Below are positions 17,631 through 29,500 of a stretch of DNA of 64,000 bases, piece after piece (position 1 is the stretch's first letter; each line of letters opens with the position of its first letter). The DNA is from Gammaproteobacteria bacterium (lineage in GTDB: Bacteria; Pseudomonadota; Gammaproteobacteria; Pseudomonadales; Pseudohongiellaceae), in assembly GCA_030654835.1 (NCBI GenBank), contig JAURWS010000020.1, positions 82,631 to 146,630 of the forward strand. The letters are read 5' to 3'. A program made the position numbers and the translations under genes. The notes under the pieces were generated by a model. The model was not told the origin of the DNA. It ran no database searches and worked only from the letters and a program-made list of their open reading frames with translations.

Positions 17631-19022
17631 ATGGCTCAACAACTGGTTATCAATATTCTTGCCCTGATCGTCACCCTTGGCATTCTGGTGACTATCCACG
17701 AATTCGGTCATTTCTGGGTTGCACGCCGTTGCGGCGTTAAAGTGCTGCGTTTTTCCATAGGCTTTGGAAAGGCGGTCAAGACCTGGGTTGGCCGCGACGG
17801 CACCGAGTACGTGATCGCTCCGATTCCGCTGGGTGGCTACGTCAAGATGCTGGGCCAGGAAGATGCCAGCGTAGTCGATGCTGGCAACATTCCAGAAAAT
17901 CAGCAGCACCTCTCTTTCTCCTCCAAACCTCTGTGGCAGCGCATGGCAATTGTCGCCGCTGGCCCTATGGCAAATTTTCTGCTCGCGATTATCGTCTTCT
18001 GGTTTGTCAATGTGTTCTATGGCCTCACAGGCACCGCTCCGGTGCTGGCCAATGTTGTGAATGATTCACCGGCATACCGGGCCGGGCTGCGCGCCGGAGA
18101 TGAACTGGTCGCAATCGATGGTGTGGAGACGACGATCTGGGAGCAGGTCACCATGCAGTTGCTGGCCAGACTTGGTGAGACAGGCGAGCTGAATGTCAGT
18201 GCCATTCCTGCGGGCGCCAGTGCCGCTCGCGAATATGTCATTCCGCTGCTCAGCTGGGAGTCAGATAATGCAGAACCCAATCCATTAGGGTCGCTCGGCT
18301 TCGTGCAATATGAAATTCCGCCAGTCATTGAAGGGGTAGTGCCCGGCGGTGCAGCTGCGGCGGGTGGTCTACAGGCAGGGGACAGGATTCTGGCGGCTGG
18401 GGATGAAGTAATCAACGGCTGGGTGCAATGGGTGCAATTGGTGCGTGAGAACCCACAGGCGCCGATGCAGGTGCTGGTACGGCGGGGGACTGAAGAAATC
18501 ACCCTCAGTGTAACGCCCGCACTCAGCGCGGCCGAAGATGGCAGCCCGATTGGTCTCATTGGCGCCTATGTTCAGGAATTCGATCTCTATGCCAGTCTGC
18601 CCGAAGGCAGTATGCGTGAGGTCGATTACAACGTTCTGACTGCCATTGCCCCTGCCATTCAGGAAACCTGGGAAAAATCGGTTTTCGTCCTCGTCTCCAT
18701 GAAGAAGATGGTCATTGGGTTGATTTCGGTAAAGAACATCAGTGGTCCCATTACCATCGCCCAGGTGGCGGGCGAGACAGCGTCTTACGGCCTTGAGGTA
18801 TACCTCGGCTTCCTCGCTGTGCTCAGTATCAGCCTCGGTGTCTTGAATTTGTTGCCAATCCCGGTGCTGGATGGGGGGCATCTGTTGTACTACGCAATCG
18901 AGGCCATTATTCGGCGTCCCGTCCCGGAGAGGGTGCAGGCGATGGGATTGCAGCTGGGGCTGCTCTTGATCTCCGGCATCATGGTTCTGGCGATTTATAA
19001 CGATGTCAGTCGGCTCTTGTGA
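17631..19022 (+). CDS. rseP: Site-2 RIP metalloprotease RseP
   Basis: Inner-membrane zinc protease that makes the second cut of anti-sigma-E RseA and clears signal-peptide remnants. Residues 20-30 (VTIHEFGHFWV) hold the HExxH site within the first membrane helix. Two PDZ domains follow at about 120-200 and 215-300. The LDG-type motif NLLPIPVLDGGHLL near residue 407 supplies the third zinc ligand, and a final membrane helix ends the 463-residue protein. It is next to bamA and skp, forming the usual envelope biogenesis group. Confidence 0.96.
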   Translation: MAQQLVINILALIVTLGILVTIHEFGHFWVARRCGVKVLRFSIGFGKAVKTWVGRDGTEYVIAPIPLGGYVKMLGQEDASVVDAGNIPENQQHLSFSSKPLWQRMAIVAAGPMANFLLAIIVFWFVNVFYGLTGTAPVLANVVNDSPAYRAGLRAGDELVAIDGVETTIWEQVTMQLLARLGETGELNVSAIPAGASAAREYVIPLLSWESDNAEPNPLGSLGFVQYEIPPVIEGVVPGGAAAAGGLQAGDRILAAGDEVINGWVQWVQLVRENPQAPMQVLVRRGTEEITLSVTPALSAAEDGSPIGLIGAYVQEFDLYASLPEGSMREVDYNVLTAIAPAIQETWEKSVFVLVSMKKMVIGLISVKNISGPITIAQVAGETASYGLEVYLGFLAVLSISLGVLNLLPIPVLDGGHLLYYAIEAIIRRPVPERVQAMGLQLGLLLISGIMVLAIYNDVSRLL

Positions 19023-19112
19023 CAGTTTCCTGTGACCCCGGAGTTCCCTCTGTATACCACTCACTTTCCATTCGAAATTATCAGCGATCAGGCTCACGCC
19101 TGAAGAAAATTC

Positions 19113-21785
19113 ATGAATAGATCTTTATTGACTACCTTGATTCTGTCGAGCCTTGCCTCGACAGCCGCCTACGGGCAGAACTTCGTCATCGAAGACATCC
19201 AGATTGATGGACTGCAGCGCATATCCTCGGGCGTCGTATTTGGCTTGTTGCCAGTCGGAATCGGTGATGAGGTCAGTGACCAGGTGCCGGCCGATATCAT
19301 TCGCGCCATTACCGCATCGGAATACTTCGAGGAAGTCGAAGTGTCCCGCGAGGGCAATGTCCTGTTCATTACCGTGTTGGAACGCCCCTCCGTCAGTGAG
19401 ATCAACATTACCGGCAACAAGGTGCTGAAGACTGAAGACATTATTGAAAACATGACCACGGCTGAGATTACCGAAGGCGGTATTTTTACCCGTGCGACCC
19501 TTGAGGCGATTCGCCAGGGCATTCAGGAAGTCTATTCCGGTCGTGGACGTTATGGCACCACGGTGGATATCGAAGTTGAAGAGCAGCCGCGAAATCGTGT
19601 GGCCATCAACATGACGGTCAACGAGGGCAAGGAGAGCCGCATCCAGTACATCAATATCGTTGGTAACAACGCTTTTGAAGACGACGAATTGCTGCGCCTG
19701 TTCGAACTTGGCGTCAAACCATGGTATCTGCCGCTCAGTGGTCGAAACAAATATTCGAGCGAGCAACTGGAAGGCGACATTGAGCGCCTCACCTCCCATT
19801 ACATGGACAATGGCTATGTCCAATTCAATATTGATTCCACGCCGATCTCGATCACGCCGGACAACGAGCAGATCTATATCACCATCAATGTGACGGAGGG
19901 CGAGAAGTACGTCGTCAATGAAGTCAACCTGGCGGGTGATCTGGTGAATGCCGAGGCTATCCTGCGCGCGTACACCGTCGTCGCCACTGGGCAGACTTTT
20001 TCGCAGGCGCTGGTCACCGCGACTGAAGAATACATGACTCAGGTGCTGGGTAACTTTGGTTATGCCTTCGCAGAAGTCAACGGTGTGCCCGAGATCAATG
20101 ACGAGGACAAGACTGTCGATGTGACTTTCTTCGTGGAGCCGGGCAATAGAACCTATGTGAATCGCGTCAATTTTGTCGGCAACTCCGCCACGGCAGACGA
20201 TGTTCTGCGGCGCGAGATGCGGCAGCTGGAGAGTGCGCCTGCTTCAAGCCAATTGATCGAATTGTCGAAAGTGCGTCTGGAGCGTCTGGGATATTTCTCG
20301 ACCGTGGAAGTGGAGACAATCGAGTTACCTGGCACTGAAGATCAGGTCGACGTGGAGTACACAGTCGAAGAGCAGAATTTTAGTAACATCTCCTTCAGCG
20401 TTGGGTCCGGCGGTGGCGGCGATTTCTTCATCAGTTCATCACTGGAAGCGCAGAACTTTCTTGGTACCGGGCGTACCGTCGGCATAGGCATCAACAAGAG
20501 CACTTTTCAGAAGAGCCTGAATTTCAATTACCTCGATCCCTATTTCACGGCGGATGGGGTCGCTAGGGGCTTCAACGTTTTCCTTCAGGAACAGGAATCC
20601 CCCTTCAATATTGCCAGCTTCTCGACCAAGTCCTACGGTGGTTCATTCAACTTTTCTTACCCTATCAGTGAAGTTCAGCAGATAGGCTTCAATATCGGGT
20701 ACACGCACACTGAACTCAGTTCGGGTGGGTATTCTGTGCAGGAAATTGAGTCGAGTCCCAAATTCTTCGAGGGGATTGATCGTTATATCCTCAGCGCCCC
20801 TAACGCCAACCCTTTTGACGGTCCAGTGACCGACGGCGTGACAGGGCTGGTCTCTGCTTTGCCCTTCGAGTACCAGGGAGTGAATCCGGATCCCGGTTTC
20901 ATAGACCAGCACGGCACCAGTTTCGACAATGTCACGTTTTCCACCAACTGGCTGCGCAATACATTGAATAGAGGGCAGTTGCCTACGGACGGCACGTTCC
21001 AGCAACTGTCGTTTGAAATAACCATGCCTGGCAGTGATCTTGAATATTACAAATTCAACTATTCCGGTCAGTTCTACCGGCCGCTGATTGGCGACTTTGT
21101 GTTGGCGGGACGTACCAATATCGGCTACGGCGGCGGCTACGGTAATACCAATGGCTTGCCATTCTTCCAGAATTTCTTTGCGGGCGGTCTGTCTTCGAAC
21201 GGAGTTGTGCGTGGCTTCGAAGAAAACAGTCTTGGTCCGCGCAGCACCGATCCGCGCCAATTTCTGATTGGTTCTACCAGTCTGCTGCGAGACGAGAACG
21301 GTAATATCGTGCGCGACGAGAGTGGTATGGCCGAGATTGATCCGGATCTTTTTGGATACGAAACGGAGCCGGTACTCGACGCCAATGGCAATCAGATGCT
21401 GGATGCCAGTGGCAATCCACAGGTAAAAATCGCTGTGGAGAGCATAGCGCTGAATCAGGAATTAGACGCTTTTGGGGGTAATATATTGACCACCGGTAGT
21501 GTAGAATTGCTCTTCCCTCTGCCGTTTGTTACTGACAGGAGCAGGGTGCGTTCGTCGCTTTTCATTGACGCGGGTAATGTTTTCTCGTCGAATTGCACGC
21601 AAAGTCGGAGTCTGCTGAACAACTGCAGCAACTTTGATATGGGCGAGTTCAGGTATTCAGCGGGTGTCAGTGTGACCTACTTGTCGCCCTTCGGTCCGTT
21701 GACGTTTTACCTCGCGAGGCCATTTACTCGTAATGAAAGGGACAAGGAAAAGAATTTCGATTTTACAATTGGCGCAGGCTTCTAA
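19113..21785 (+). CDS. bamA: Outer membrane protein assembly factor BamA
   Basis: Omp85 core of the beta-barrel assembly machine. A signal peptide (about residues 1-21, ending AAYG) precedes five POTRA domains (about 22-420) and the C-terminal 16-strand barrel, which ends in a terminal Phe (TIGAGF). The L6 signature VRGFEENSLGP is present near residue 707. At 890 residues it is roughly 80-100 longer than most BamA proteins. The excess appears to be in loops: one around residues 555-610 rich in Pro/Asp/Gly, and one of about 55 residues just after the VRGF motif rich in DxNGN-like turns. Confidence 0.96.
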   Translation: MNRSLLTTLILSSLASTAAYGQNFVIEDIQIDGLQRISSGVVFGLLPVGIGDEVSDQVPADIIRAITASEYFEEVEVSREGNVLFITVLERPSVSEINITGNKVLKTEDIIENMTTAEITEGGIFTRATLEAIRQGIQEVYSGRGRYGTTVDIEVEEQPRNRVAINMTVNEGKESRIQYINIVGNNAFEDDELLRLFELGVKPWYLPLSGRNKYSSEQLEGDIERLTSHYMDNGYVQFNIDSTPISITPDNEQIYITINVTEGEKYVVNEVNLAGDLVNAEAILRAYTVVATGQTFSQALVTATEEYMTQVLGNFGYAFAEVNGVPEINDEDKTVDVTFFVEPGNRTYVNRVNFVGNSATADDVLRREMRQLESAPASSQLIELSKVRLERLGYFSTVEVETIELPGTEDQVDVEYTVEEQNFSNISFSVGSGGGGDFFISSSLEAQNFLGTGRTVGIGINKSTFQKSLNFNYLDPYFTADGVARGFNVFLQEQESPFNIASFSTKSYGGSFNFSYPISEVQQIGFNIGYTHTELSSGGYSVQEIESSPKFFEGIDRYILSAPNANPFDGPVTDGVTGLVSALPFEYQGVNPDPGFIDQHGTSFDNVTFSTNWLRNTLNRGQLPTDGTFQQLSFEITMPGSDLEYYKFNYSGQFYRPLIGDFVLAGRTNIGYGGGYGNTNGLPFFQNFFAGGLSSNGVVRGFEENSLGPRSTDPRQFLIGSTSLLRDENGNIVRDESGMAEIDPDLFGYETEPVLDANGNQMLDASGNPQVKIAVESIALNQELDAFGGNILTTGSVELLFPLPFVTDRSRVRSSLFIDAGNVFSSNCTQSRSLLNNCSNFDMGEFRYSAGVSVTYLSPFGPLTFYLARPFTRNERDKEKNFDFTIGAGF

Positions 21786-21846
21786 AATACAACAAGAGAA
21801 CAGTGGTGCAACGGCATCGTCTGTCGCGTGATCTGGAGAGTAGATT

Positions 21847-22359
21847 GTGAGAGTAATCAAGAAAGTATTGGTATGTGCGGTGTTTCTGTTGGCCTCAGGT
21901 GCGGCGTTGGCCCAGCAACCGGTTGTGGGTGTCGTCAATCTGGAGCAGGCCTTGTTCAATTCTACGGCGGCTCAGGAGTTGCAAGCTGTTATTCAGGAAG
22001 AGTTCAAGGACGATCAGACCCGTGCTGAAACGCTGAACACAGAGCTTGCAGCTCTGGTGGAAAAGGCCCAGCGCGACGAGTCCATCATGAGTGATACCGA
22101 GAAACGCAAACTCAGTTCTGATGCCCAAGAGAAGCAGGTACAACTGCAGATGATTTCCGAACGCGTCCAGGCTGCGCTGCAGGAACGCAACCAGGCATTC
22201 ATCGACAGCATGCGTGAGAACCTCAGCGCTGCCATTCAATCAGTGGTGGCAGAGGGCAGTTACAATATCGTTCTCAATGCAGACAGCGTGGCGTTCTTCG
22301 ACAACGCCTACGATATTACCGGCAAGGTGACGGCCAAACTGAACGAGCTGAATCAATAA
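21847..22359 (+). CDS. skp: Periplasmic chaperone Skp (OmpH family)
   Basis: Trimeric 'jellyfish' chaperone that holds unfolded outer-membrane proteins in the periplasm for BamA. It starts with GTG and encodes a signal peptide [20 protein letters not shown] with cleavage after ALA. Residues 25-45 form the core strand region ([20 protein letters not shown]), followed by two long Gln/Glu/Lys/Arg-rich coiled-coil arms (about 50-140) and the closing VNLEQ-complementary strand. Its 170 residues and place between bamA and lpxD are standard. Confidence 0.93.
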   Translation: MRVIKKVLVCAVFLLASGAALAQQPVVGVVNLEQALFNSTAAQELQAVIQEEFKDDQTRAETLNTELAALVEKAQRDESIMSDTEKRKLSSDAQEKQVQLQMISERVQAALQERNQAFIDSMRENLSAAIQSVVAEGSYNIVLNADSVAFFDNAYDITGKVTAKLNELNQ

Positions 22360-22384
22360 TCTCCGGCCGACAGGTTCCCACCAG

Positions 22385-23416
22385 GTGAGCAAAAAAACTG
22401 TCTACACACTTGGTGAACTCGCCGAGCTTCTCGAGGTTGAATTGCGAGGAGATTCGTCGTTGTGTGTGGATGGTTTGGCGTCACTGAAAAGTGCCGTACC
22501 GGGTAAACTGAGTTTTTTGAGTAATCCTCGCTATGTCAATCAGCTAGCGTCCTGCAAGGCCAGCGCTGTGATCATTGATCCAGAACTGGCTTCGGCGTGT
22601 CAGTCGGCGCAGCTGATCACTTCCTCTCCCTACGTCACTTACGCACGCGCATCGCAATTGTTTTTGAAGGATGAATCCGCAGACGGCGGTATTCATCCGT
22701 CTGCGAATGTGCATCCGAGTGTCGTGCTTGGAAAGAATGTGACTGTCGGCAGCCACGTTGTAGTGGAGGCGAATGCGGAGGTTGGCGAAGGTTCCGTGAT
22801 TGGGGCCGGTAGCTATATTGGAGCCCGCAGCAGAATAGGCAAATACAGTCGACTGTATCCCAATGTCACTGTGTATCACGATGTCAGAATCGGTGACCGC
22901 ACGCTGATTCACTCATCCGTGGTGGTCGGTGCAGATGGATTCGGTTTTGCTTTTGACGGACGTCAATCAATCAAGATTGCGCAACTCGGTGGCGTGCAGA
23001 TTGGCGATGATGTCGAGATAGGGGCCGGGTCTACCATTGATCGCGGCGCACTCGACGATACTGTCATCGGCAATGGCGTGAAGATTGATAATCAGGTGCA
23101 GATTGCCCACAACTGTGTCATTGGCGAGCACACGATTATCTGCGGCTGCAGCGCGATCGCAGGCAGCACCACCATCGGTCGCTATTGCACGATTGGCGGC
23201 GCCGTCGGCATTATCGGTCATCTGCAGATTGCCGATAAAGTCATGATCAGCGCCATGTCGCTTGTCAGTCAGTCAATCGCCGAATCCGGTATTTATTCTT
23301 CCGGAACAGGCTTGCTGGAATCCAAGGAGTGGAAAAGAAATATTGTGCGTTTTCGGCAGTTGGATGACATGGCGAAACGCTTGCGCGAATTGGAAAAAAT
23401 CACACTGGGAAAATAG
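22385..23416 (+). CDS. lpxD: UDP-3-O-acylglucosamine N-acyltransferase
   Basis: Third step of lipid A synthesis, adding the second hydroxyacyl chain. The 343-residue protein has an N-terminal uridine-binding domain (about 1-105), then hexapeptide repeats of a left-handed beta helix (SNGVK/IGxxxxI pattern, residues 110-300), and a C-terminal helix ending KRLRELEKI. The catalytic His lies in the [15 protein letters not shown] segment near residue 240. The start is GTG at 22385, with only a weak CCAGG before it. I see no better in-frame start. Confidence 0.95.
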   Translation: MSKKTVYTLGELAELLEVELRGDSSLCVDGLASLKSAVPGKLSFLSNPRYVNQLASCKASAVIIDPELASACQSAQLITSSPYVTYARASQLFLKDESADGGIHPSANVHPSVVLGKNVTVGSHVVVEANAEVGEGSVIGAGSYIGARSRIGKYSRLYPNVTVYHDVRIGDRTLIHSSVVVGADGFGFAFDGRQSIKIAQLGGVQIGDDVEIGAGSTIDRGALDDTVIGNGVKIDNQVQIAHNCVIGEHTIICGCSAIAGSTTIGRYCTIGGAVGIIGHLQIADKVMISAMSLVSQSIAESGIYSSGTGLLESKEWKRNIVRFRQLDDMAKRLRELEKITLGK

Positions 23417-23483
23417 TCCTTGCCCGGCGTGAAAGTAGTACCAGGTATGCATAACAGGACACCTGCTTCAGGAAAAAAATATA

Positions 23484-23930
23484 ATGATGAATGTGGAAGA
23501 AATTAAAGAATATCTGCCCCAGCGTTATCCATTTCTGTTCGTGGACAGAGTCGTGGAACTTGAGCTGGGCAAACGTATTCTTGCCTACAAGAATGTCACC
23601 GTGAATGAAGAGTTTTTTCAAGGACATTTCCCGGAAAAACCGATCATGCCAGGGGTCCTCATTATCGAAGCGCTTGCGCAGGCAGCCGGTGTCCTCGGAT
23701 TCAAGAGTCAGGAAAAAAAACCGATTGATGGTTTTCTGTATTACTTCGTCGGCGCCGATGAAGTGCGCCTGAAGCGTCCGGTAGTGCCTGGCGACCAGTT
23801 GATGCTTGAGGCAACTATTATTGCTGCCAAGCGCGGTTTGTATAAATTCGCTTGTCGCGCCTCGGTTGGCAACGAACTGGTGGGTGAGGCAATCATCATG
23901 TGTGCGGAAAGGAAAAACGAAATTGATTGA
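23484..23930 (+). CDS. fabZ: 3-hydroxyacyl-[acyl-carrier-protein] dehydratase FabZ
   Basis: Hot-dog fold dehydratase of fatty acid elongation. It has 148 residues with the conserved [14 protein letters not shown] start, the catalytic His in [23 protein letters not shown] (about residues 46-68) and a Glu in the following helix. It sits inside the lipid A gene group, as usual, which links fatty acid and LPS supply. Its stop codon overlaps the TTG start of lpxA by 8 bp, indicating translational coupling. Confidence 0.97.
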   Translation: MMNVEEIKEYLPQRYPFLFVDRVVELELGKRILAYKNVTVNEEFFQGHFPEKPIMPGVLIIEALAQAAGVLGFKSQEKKPIDGFLYYFVGADEVRLKRPVVPGDQLMLEATIIAAKRGLYKFACRASVGNELVGEAIIMCAERKNEID

Positions 23931-24693
23931 TTCGCGAGCGATCATAGACTCGAGCGCACGGCTGGCAGAGGGGGTCAGCGTTGGCCCATGGAGCATCATC
24001 GGTCCAGGGGTGGAGGTTGGCGAAGGCACGCAGATTGCCTCGCACGTGGTCATCAAGTCCAACACCAGAATTGGCAGCAATAATAGGATTTATCAGTTCG
24101 CCTCGGTCGGCGAGGACCCTGCAGACAAGAAGTTTGAGGGAGAAGAAACTTGGCTGGAAATTGGCTCTGACAATATCATTCGCGAAGGTTGCACGCTTCA
24201 TCGAGGCACAGGCTTTGGCGGTGGCTATACACGCATCGGCAACAGTAATCTGTTGATGCCCTACGTGCATGTGGCCCATGACTGCATCGTCGGCAACAAC
24301 ACGATCTTTGCCAATAACGTCGGTATCTCAGGTCACGTGGAAGTAGGTGACTGGGCAATTCTGGGAGGTTATGCCGGAATTAACCAGTTCCTCAAGATTG
24401 GTGCTCATGCCATGATCGGCGGCATGACGCATGTCAGCAACGATGTGCCCGCCTTCATCATCGTCAGTGGTACACCGCCAGAGGCGAGAAGTATCAATGC
24501 CATCGGACTGGAGCGACGCGGTTTCGACAAGGACACCATTCAGTTGATTCGACGCGCCTTCAAGATCCTCTACAAGAAAGGCCTGCTGCTGCAGGAGGCT
24601 ATCGAGCAGTTGGAGCCTCTCGCGCGGGAGAATGACCAGATTCAGCTATTTCTGGACTCTATTCTGTCCTCCACCCGGGGAATCCAGCGCTGA
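23923..24693 (+). CDS. lpxA: Acyl-[ACP]-UDP-N-acetylglucosamine O-acyltransferase
   Basis: First enzyme of lipid A synthesis. The start is taken as TTG at 23923 (giving (M)[17 protein letters not shown]), with AAGGA about 9 nt upstream and overlap with the end of fabZ. The reading frame has an upstream ATG at 23806, but that part lies within fabZ. The 256-residue product is a run of hexapeptide repeats (residues 5-180), with the catalytic His in [17 protein letters not shown] near residue 121, then a helical C-terminal domain. The length fits the usual 255-262. Confidence 0.94.
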   Translation: MIDSRAIIDSSARLAEGVSVGPWSIIGPGVEVGEGTQIASHVVIKSNTRIGSNNRIYQFASVGEDPADKKFEGEETWLEIGSDNIIREGCTLHRGTGFGGGYTRIGNSNLLMPYVHVAHDCIVGNNTIFANNVGISGHVEVGDWAILGGYAGINQFLKIGAHAMIGGMTHVSNDVPAFIIVSGTPPEARSINAIGLERRGFDKDTIQLIRRAFKILYKKGLLLQEAIEQLEPLARENDQIQLFLDSILSSTRGIQR

Positions 24694-24715
24694 GTCCAGA
24701 ACAAAGGGGCGACAA

Positions 24716-25906
24716 ATGCGTATTGGCATGATTGCAGGCGAGACCTCCGGGGATATCCTCGGCGCCGGTTTGGTGCAGGCCATTCTGCGTGTCTGCCCCG
24801 AGGCACGCTTCGAAGGTATTGGCGGGCCACGGATGCTGGCGCTCGGGTTTCACAGCTTCGTGCCCATGGAACGCCTGTCGGTGATGGGCTTCATCGAGCC
24901 CCTGGGCCGTCTTCCCGAATTGTTGCGCATCAAGAAAAACCTCGAAACTCATTTCATTGCGACACCTCCCGATGTCTTCGTTGGCATCGATTCTCCCGGC
25001 TTCAATCTGCGTATCGAGAAGGTGTTGCACGATAACGGCATCCGCACGGTGCACTATGTCAGCCCCAGTGTCTGGGCCTGGGGGCAAAAGCGCATTCATA
25101 AAATCGCGCAGGCTGTTGATCTGGTTCTGGCCTTGTTCCCTTTTGAGACCGCGATTTACGCTCAACACAACGTGCCCGTGCGCTTCATTGGTCATCCCCT
25201 CGCCGACACTATCGAGATCTGCGATGACGACGAAGCGCGGCAGCGGCAGGTGCGCGCCGATCTGGGAATGTCGGGCACCGGCAACGTGATAGCGCTGATG
25301 CCGGGCAGCCGCCGCGACGAGATCAAGCGCCTGGGAGCAGTCTTCCTGGCGACGGCGCAGCGCTGCCTGGAGCGTGATCCACAGCTGCGCTTCGTCATTC
25401 CCTGCGCCAATGCCGAGCGGCGTGCCCAGGTCGAACAGATGCTCAATGCGGATGGCATTGCGCCACAGGTTCGACAGTCCTTCATCATTTTGGATGGGCG
25501 CTCGCACGACGCCATGCTGGCAGCCGACGTAGTCTTGCTGGCTTCCGGCACCGCCACACTGGAGGCGATGCTGCTCAAACGGCCCATGGTGGTGTGCTAC
25601 AAGCTCGCGCCCCTGACCTATGCGCTGGCATCCAGAATGCTGAAGGTGCCCTATGTGGCATTGCCCAATCTGTTGGCAGGCGAGCGTCTGGTGCCGGAGT
25701 TTCTTCAAGATCAGGTGACAGTCGAGAATCTGCAGAATGAACTGTTCGCGCTGCTGAGTGATGTCGAACGGCGCCAGATGCTCGCGCAACGCTTCGGTGC
25801 CATCCATCTGGACATTCGTCGCGACGCCAGCGCCGAGGCCGCTAAGGCCGTGCTGAACGTGGCCGGACACCTGTCCGGCGCCGGGAATCCCTCATCGTGC
25901 AGTTGA
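24716..25906 (+). CDS. lpxB: Lipid A disaccharide synthase
   Basis: GT19 glycosyltransferase that joins UDP-2,3-diacylglucosamine and lipid X. The ATG at 24716 follows AAAGGGGCGAC and gives the family start [19 protein letters not shown]. The frame is open further upstream only inside lpxA. Other conserved parts are [18 protein letters not shown] near residue 113, the [13 protein letters not shown] nucleotide-binding segment near 195, and the [24 protein letters not shown] motif near 273. It has 396 residues and overlaps rnhB by 10 bp. Confidence 0.96.
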   Translation: MRIGMIAGETSGDILGAGLVQAILRVCPEARFEGIGGPRMLALGFHSFVPMERLSVMGFIEPLGRLPELLRIKKNLETHFIATPPDVFVGIDSPGFNLRIEKVLHDNGIRTVHYVSPSVWAWGQKRIHKIAQAVDLVLALFPFETAIYAQHNVPVRFIGHPLADTIEICDDDEARQRQVRADLGMSGTGNVIALMPGSRRDEIKRLGAVFLATAQRCLERDPQLRFVIPCANAERRAQVEQMLNADGIAPQVRQSFIILDGRSHDAMLAADVVLLASGTATLEAMLLKRPMVVCYKLAPLTYALASRMLKVPYVALPNLLAGERLVPEFLQDQVTVENLQNELFALLSDVERRQMLAQRFGAIHLDIRRDASAEAAKAVLNVAGHLSGAGNPSSCS

Positions 25907-26502
25907 GGTTTCCGTACCCCGACGTCAGTGCCCGGCATGTTGCAGGTGTAGACGAGGTGGGACGCGGCCCGCTGGCCGGAGACGTGGTCGCCGCTGCCGT
26001 CATTCTCGATCCACGCCGTCCGCTGACCTCGTTGAATGACTCCAAGAAGCTGAGTGAGAGGCAGCGCGAACGCGCATTTCAGGACATCGTGGAAGGGGCC
26101 GTGTGCTATGCTCTGGGCAGGGCAAACGCTGCTGAAATCGATGCCATTAATATTCTGCAGGCGAGCCTGCTGGCCATGAGCCGGGCTGTTGCGGCCTTGC
26201 CTCTGCAGCCGGGTTTTGTCTATGTCGATGGGCTGTATTGCCCACGCTGGGCCTACACCAGTGCCGCCATTGTCAAAGGCGATTCCAAGGTTGACTGCAT
26301 CGCGGCGGCCTCCATCATTGCCAAGGTGACCCGGGATCGCGAGATGCAGGCACTGGACGCCCGTTATCCGGGGTATGGATTCGCCATGCACAAGGGTTAT
26401 CCCACAGCGGCACACCTGCAGGCCCTGCAGTCATTGGGGCCTTGCGAGATACACAGACGCTCATTCAAGCCCGTGCAGCAGGTGCTTTCCAGCACCCGCT
26501 GA
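25897..26502 (+). CDS. rnhB: Ribonuclease HII
   Basis: Removes RNA from RNA-DNA hybrids and misincorporated ribonucleotides. It begins with GTG at 25897 inside the end of lpxB. The 201-residue protein has the catalytic acidic motif [22 protein letters not shown] near residue 18, [13 protein letters not shown] near residue 47, and the later Asp residues in VDGLYCP and [24 protein letters not shown]. Its position between lpxB and dnaE is conserved in Gammaproteobacteria. Confidence 0.95.
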   Translation: MQLRFPYPDVSARHVAGVDEVGRGPLAGDVVAAAVILDPRRPLTSLNDSKKLSERQRERAFQDIVEGAVCYALGRANAAEIDAINILQASLLAMSRAVAALPLQPGFVYVDGLYCPRWAYTSAAIVKGDSKVDCIAAASIIAKVTRDREMQALDARYPGYGFAMHKGYPTAAHLQALQSLGPCEIHRRSFKPVQQVLSSTR

Positions 26503-26552
26503 CGGCAGCACCACTACCGCCATCAGCACCACAAAGTAACGCCAGAGCCATC

Positions 26553-29500
26553 ATGTTCGAGAAATTTGTACACCTGCGACTGCACACCGAGTATTCCATC
26601 GTCGATGGTCTGGTCCGCATTGACGATCTGGCCGCCCGGGTGGCGACTATGCGGATGCCTGCGGTCGCGATCACCGACCACGTCAATTTGTTTGGTCTCA
26701 TCAAGTTCTACAGCGCTGCCATGAAGGCAGGTGTCAAGCCTCTGTGCGGGTGCGATGTGCTGGTCGAGAACGAAGACAATCCACAGCGTCCGACGCCGCT
26801 GGTACTGCTGGTGAAGAACCTGGAAGGTTATCGAAACCTGACTGAGTTGATTTCCCGTGCTTATACCGAAAGGACTACCGGCAGCGAGTTGACGGTCAAG
26901 CGTGAATGGATTCGCCAGCACGCTGCCGGTCTGATCGCGCTTTCTGGTGGGCGCTTCGGCGAAGTAGGGCGCACGCTTCTGGAGGAGGGACACGATAAGG
27001 CCACACAGGTACTGAAGAATTGGATGGAGTGGTTTCCGGATTGCTTCTACCTGGAGCTGCATCGCTGCGGCCGCGATGGCGAGGAAGACTATATTGCCGC
27101 CGCTGTGCGTCTGGCCACGGCCAGTGCCTGCCCGGTGGTCGCCACCAATGATGTGCGTTTCCTGGATGCTGACGATTTCGAGGCCCACGAGGTACGCGTC
27201 TGCATCAACGAACGCCGGACGCTGGATGACCCCCGCCGATCCCACCACTACACCGAACAACAATATCTGCGCAGTGCCGCCGAGATGCAGGCGTTGTTCA
27301 GCGATATTCCCGAGGCCATCGAGAACACGCTGGCCATTGCCATGCGCTGCAACCTCGAGCTGGAACTCGGCAAACCGTATCTGCCCAACTACCCGGTTCC
27401 CGAAAATGTCACGGTAGAGGACTTCTTCCGTCAGATCAGTCTGGAGGGTCTGGAAGCACGGCTGCTCCGCCTGTTTCCGCGCGACCAGCCTGGCAGCCCC
27501 TATGCGGACGCCGATCAGCTCAGTGCGACTTGCAAACCTTACTACGAGCGCCTGGACTTCGAACTCAACGTCATCATTCAGATGGGCTTCCCCGGCTACT
27601 TCCTGATCGTGATGGAATTCATTCAATGGGCCAGGGACAACGGCATTCCCGTTGGACCGGGGCGAGGCTCGGGCGCTGGCTCCATCGTGGCATATTCTCT
27701 AGGCATCACCGACCTCGATCCGCTGCGCTATGACCTGCTGTTCGAGCGCTTTCTCAACCCGGAGCGGGTATCGATGCCCGACTTCGACGTGGACTTCTGC
27801 ATGGATGGTCGGGACCGCGTCATTCAGCACGTCGCCGACATGTACGGCAAAGAAGCGGTCTCGCAGATCATCACCTTTGGCACCATGGCGGCCAAGGCGG
27901 TAGTGCGCGATGTGGCGCGGGTGCAGGGCAAGTCCTATGCGCTCGCGGACAAGCTCTCCAAACTGATTCCCTTCGAAGTAGGCATCACACTGGAAAAGGC
28001 GGTTGAGACGGAGCCCCAGCTCAAGGAATTCATCGACGGCGACGAGGATGCGCAAGAAGTCATGGAGATGGCCTACAAGCTCGAAGGTCTCACGCGCAAC
28101 GTCGGCAAGCATGCCGGGGGCGTAGTCATCGCGCCTACCAAGCTGACCGATTTCTCGCCGCTGTATTGCGACGAGAATGGCGAGGGGCTGGTCACCCAGT
28201 TCGACAAGAACGATGTCGAGACTGCGGGTCTGGTGAAGTTCGACTTCCTCGGCTTGCGTACCCTGACGATCATCGACTGGGCGATCAAGATGATCAACGC
28301 TCAGGAGTTCGCCGGTGCGCCCACGCAGCTCGATATCACCGAGATTCCGCTGGACGACAAGCGCGTGTATGAGCTGCTGCAGCGTGGCGAGACCACGGCG
28401 GTGTTCCAGCTGGAATCCCGTGGCATGAAGGACCTCATCAAGCGGCTGCTGCCGAGCCGCTTCGAAGACATCATCGCCTTGGTGGCTTTGTTCCGACCCG
28501 GTCCTCTGCAGTCGGGCATGGTGGACGACTTCATCAACCGCAAACACGGACGCGCGGCGGTGGACTACCCACACCCCGATCTGGAACCGGTACTCTCCAA
28601 CACCTATGGGGTGATCCTGTATCAGGAACAGGTGATGCAGATTGCCCAGGTCCTGGCGAACTACAGCCTCGGCGGCGCTGACATGCTGCGGCGCGCCATG
28701 GGCAAGAAGAAAGCCGAGGAGATGGCCGAGCAACGTGATGCATTCCTGGAGGGCGCAGCACAGCGTCAGCTGGATGCCAGGCTGGCTGGCTCCATCTTCG
28801 ATCTGATGGAGAAGTTTGCCGGCTACGGCTTCAACAAATCACACTCCGCCGCCTACGCGCTGGTTTCCTATCAGACCGCCTGGCTCAAGCAACACTACCC
28901 GGCCTATTTCATGGCGGCGGTGCTGTCGGCTGACATGCAGAACACCGACAAGGTAGTGACCCTCATTGAGGAATGCCGCCTGATGAAACTGCCGCTAGTA
29001 GTGCCCGATGTGAACATCGGCGCCTACAACTTCACGGTCAATCAGAAACACGAGATCGTCTATGGTCTGGGGGCCATCAAGGGGCTTGGCGAAGGCCCGG
29101 TGGCTGCCATCATTGCGGCACGCAAGTCTGGTGGCCCCTTCGTCTCACTGCTCGATTTCTGTCGGCGTGTCGATGCCCGTTCCATCAACAAGCGCACGCT
29201 GGAGGCGCTGATTCGTGCCGGTGCGCTGGACAGCCTGCAGGAGGGCAGCAAGGATCAGGCGCGCGCCACACTGATGGCGTCGATTGCAGACACTGTGCAG
29301 GCGGCCGAGCAGAGCAGCCGCAACAATGCCATCGGCGTGCAGGACATGTTCGGCGATATCAGTCCCGTGAGCGAGCCTGTGCACTCCACACTGAACAGTC
29401 GGCCAGCAGTGCGCCCCTGGACTGAACAAAACCGCCTCGCGGCAGAGCGCGAGACGCTGGGTCTCTATCTGAGCGGTCATCCGGTCGATGAGTTCCTGCC

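Noticed and set aside
23806..23922. Upstream extension of lpxA to an ATG within fabZ
   Set aside because: It would overlap fabZ by more than 120 bp, whereas the TTG at 23923 has an RBS and gives the family-standard length.
26442..26552. Upstream extension of dnaE within rnhB
   Set aside because: DnaE proteins begin at the MFEKFVHLRLHTEYS segment. The added 37 residues are out-of-frame rnhB sequence.
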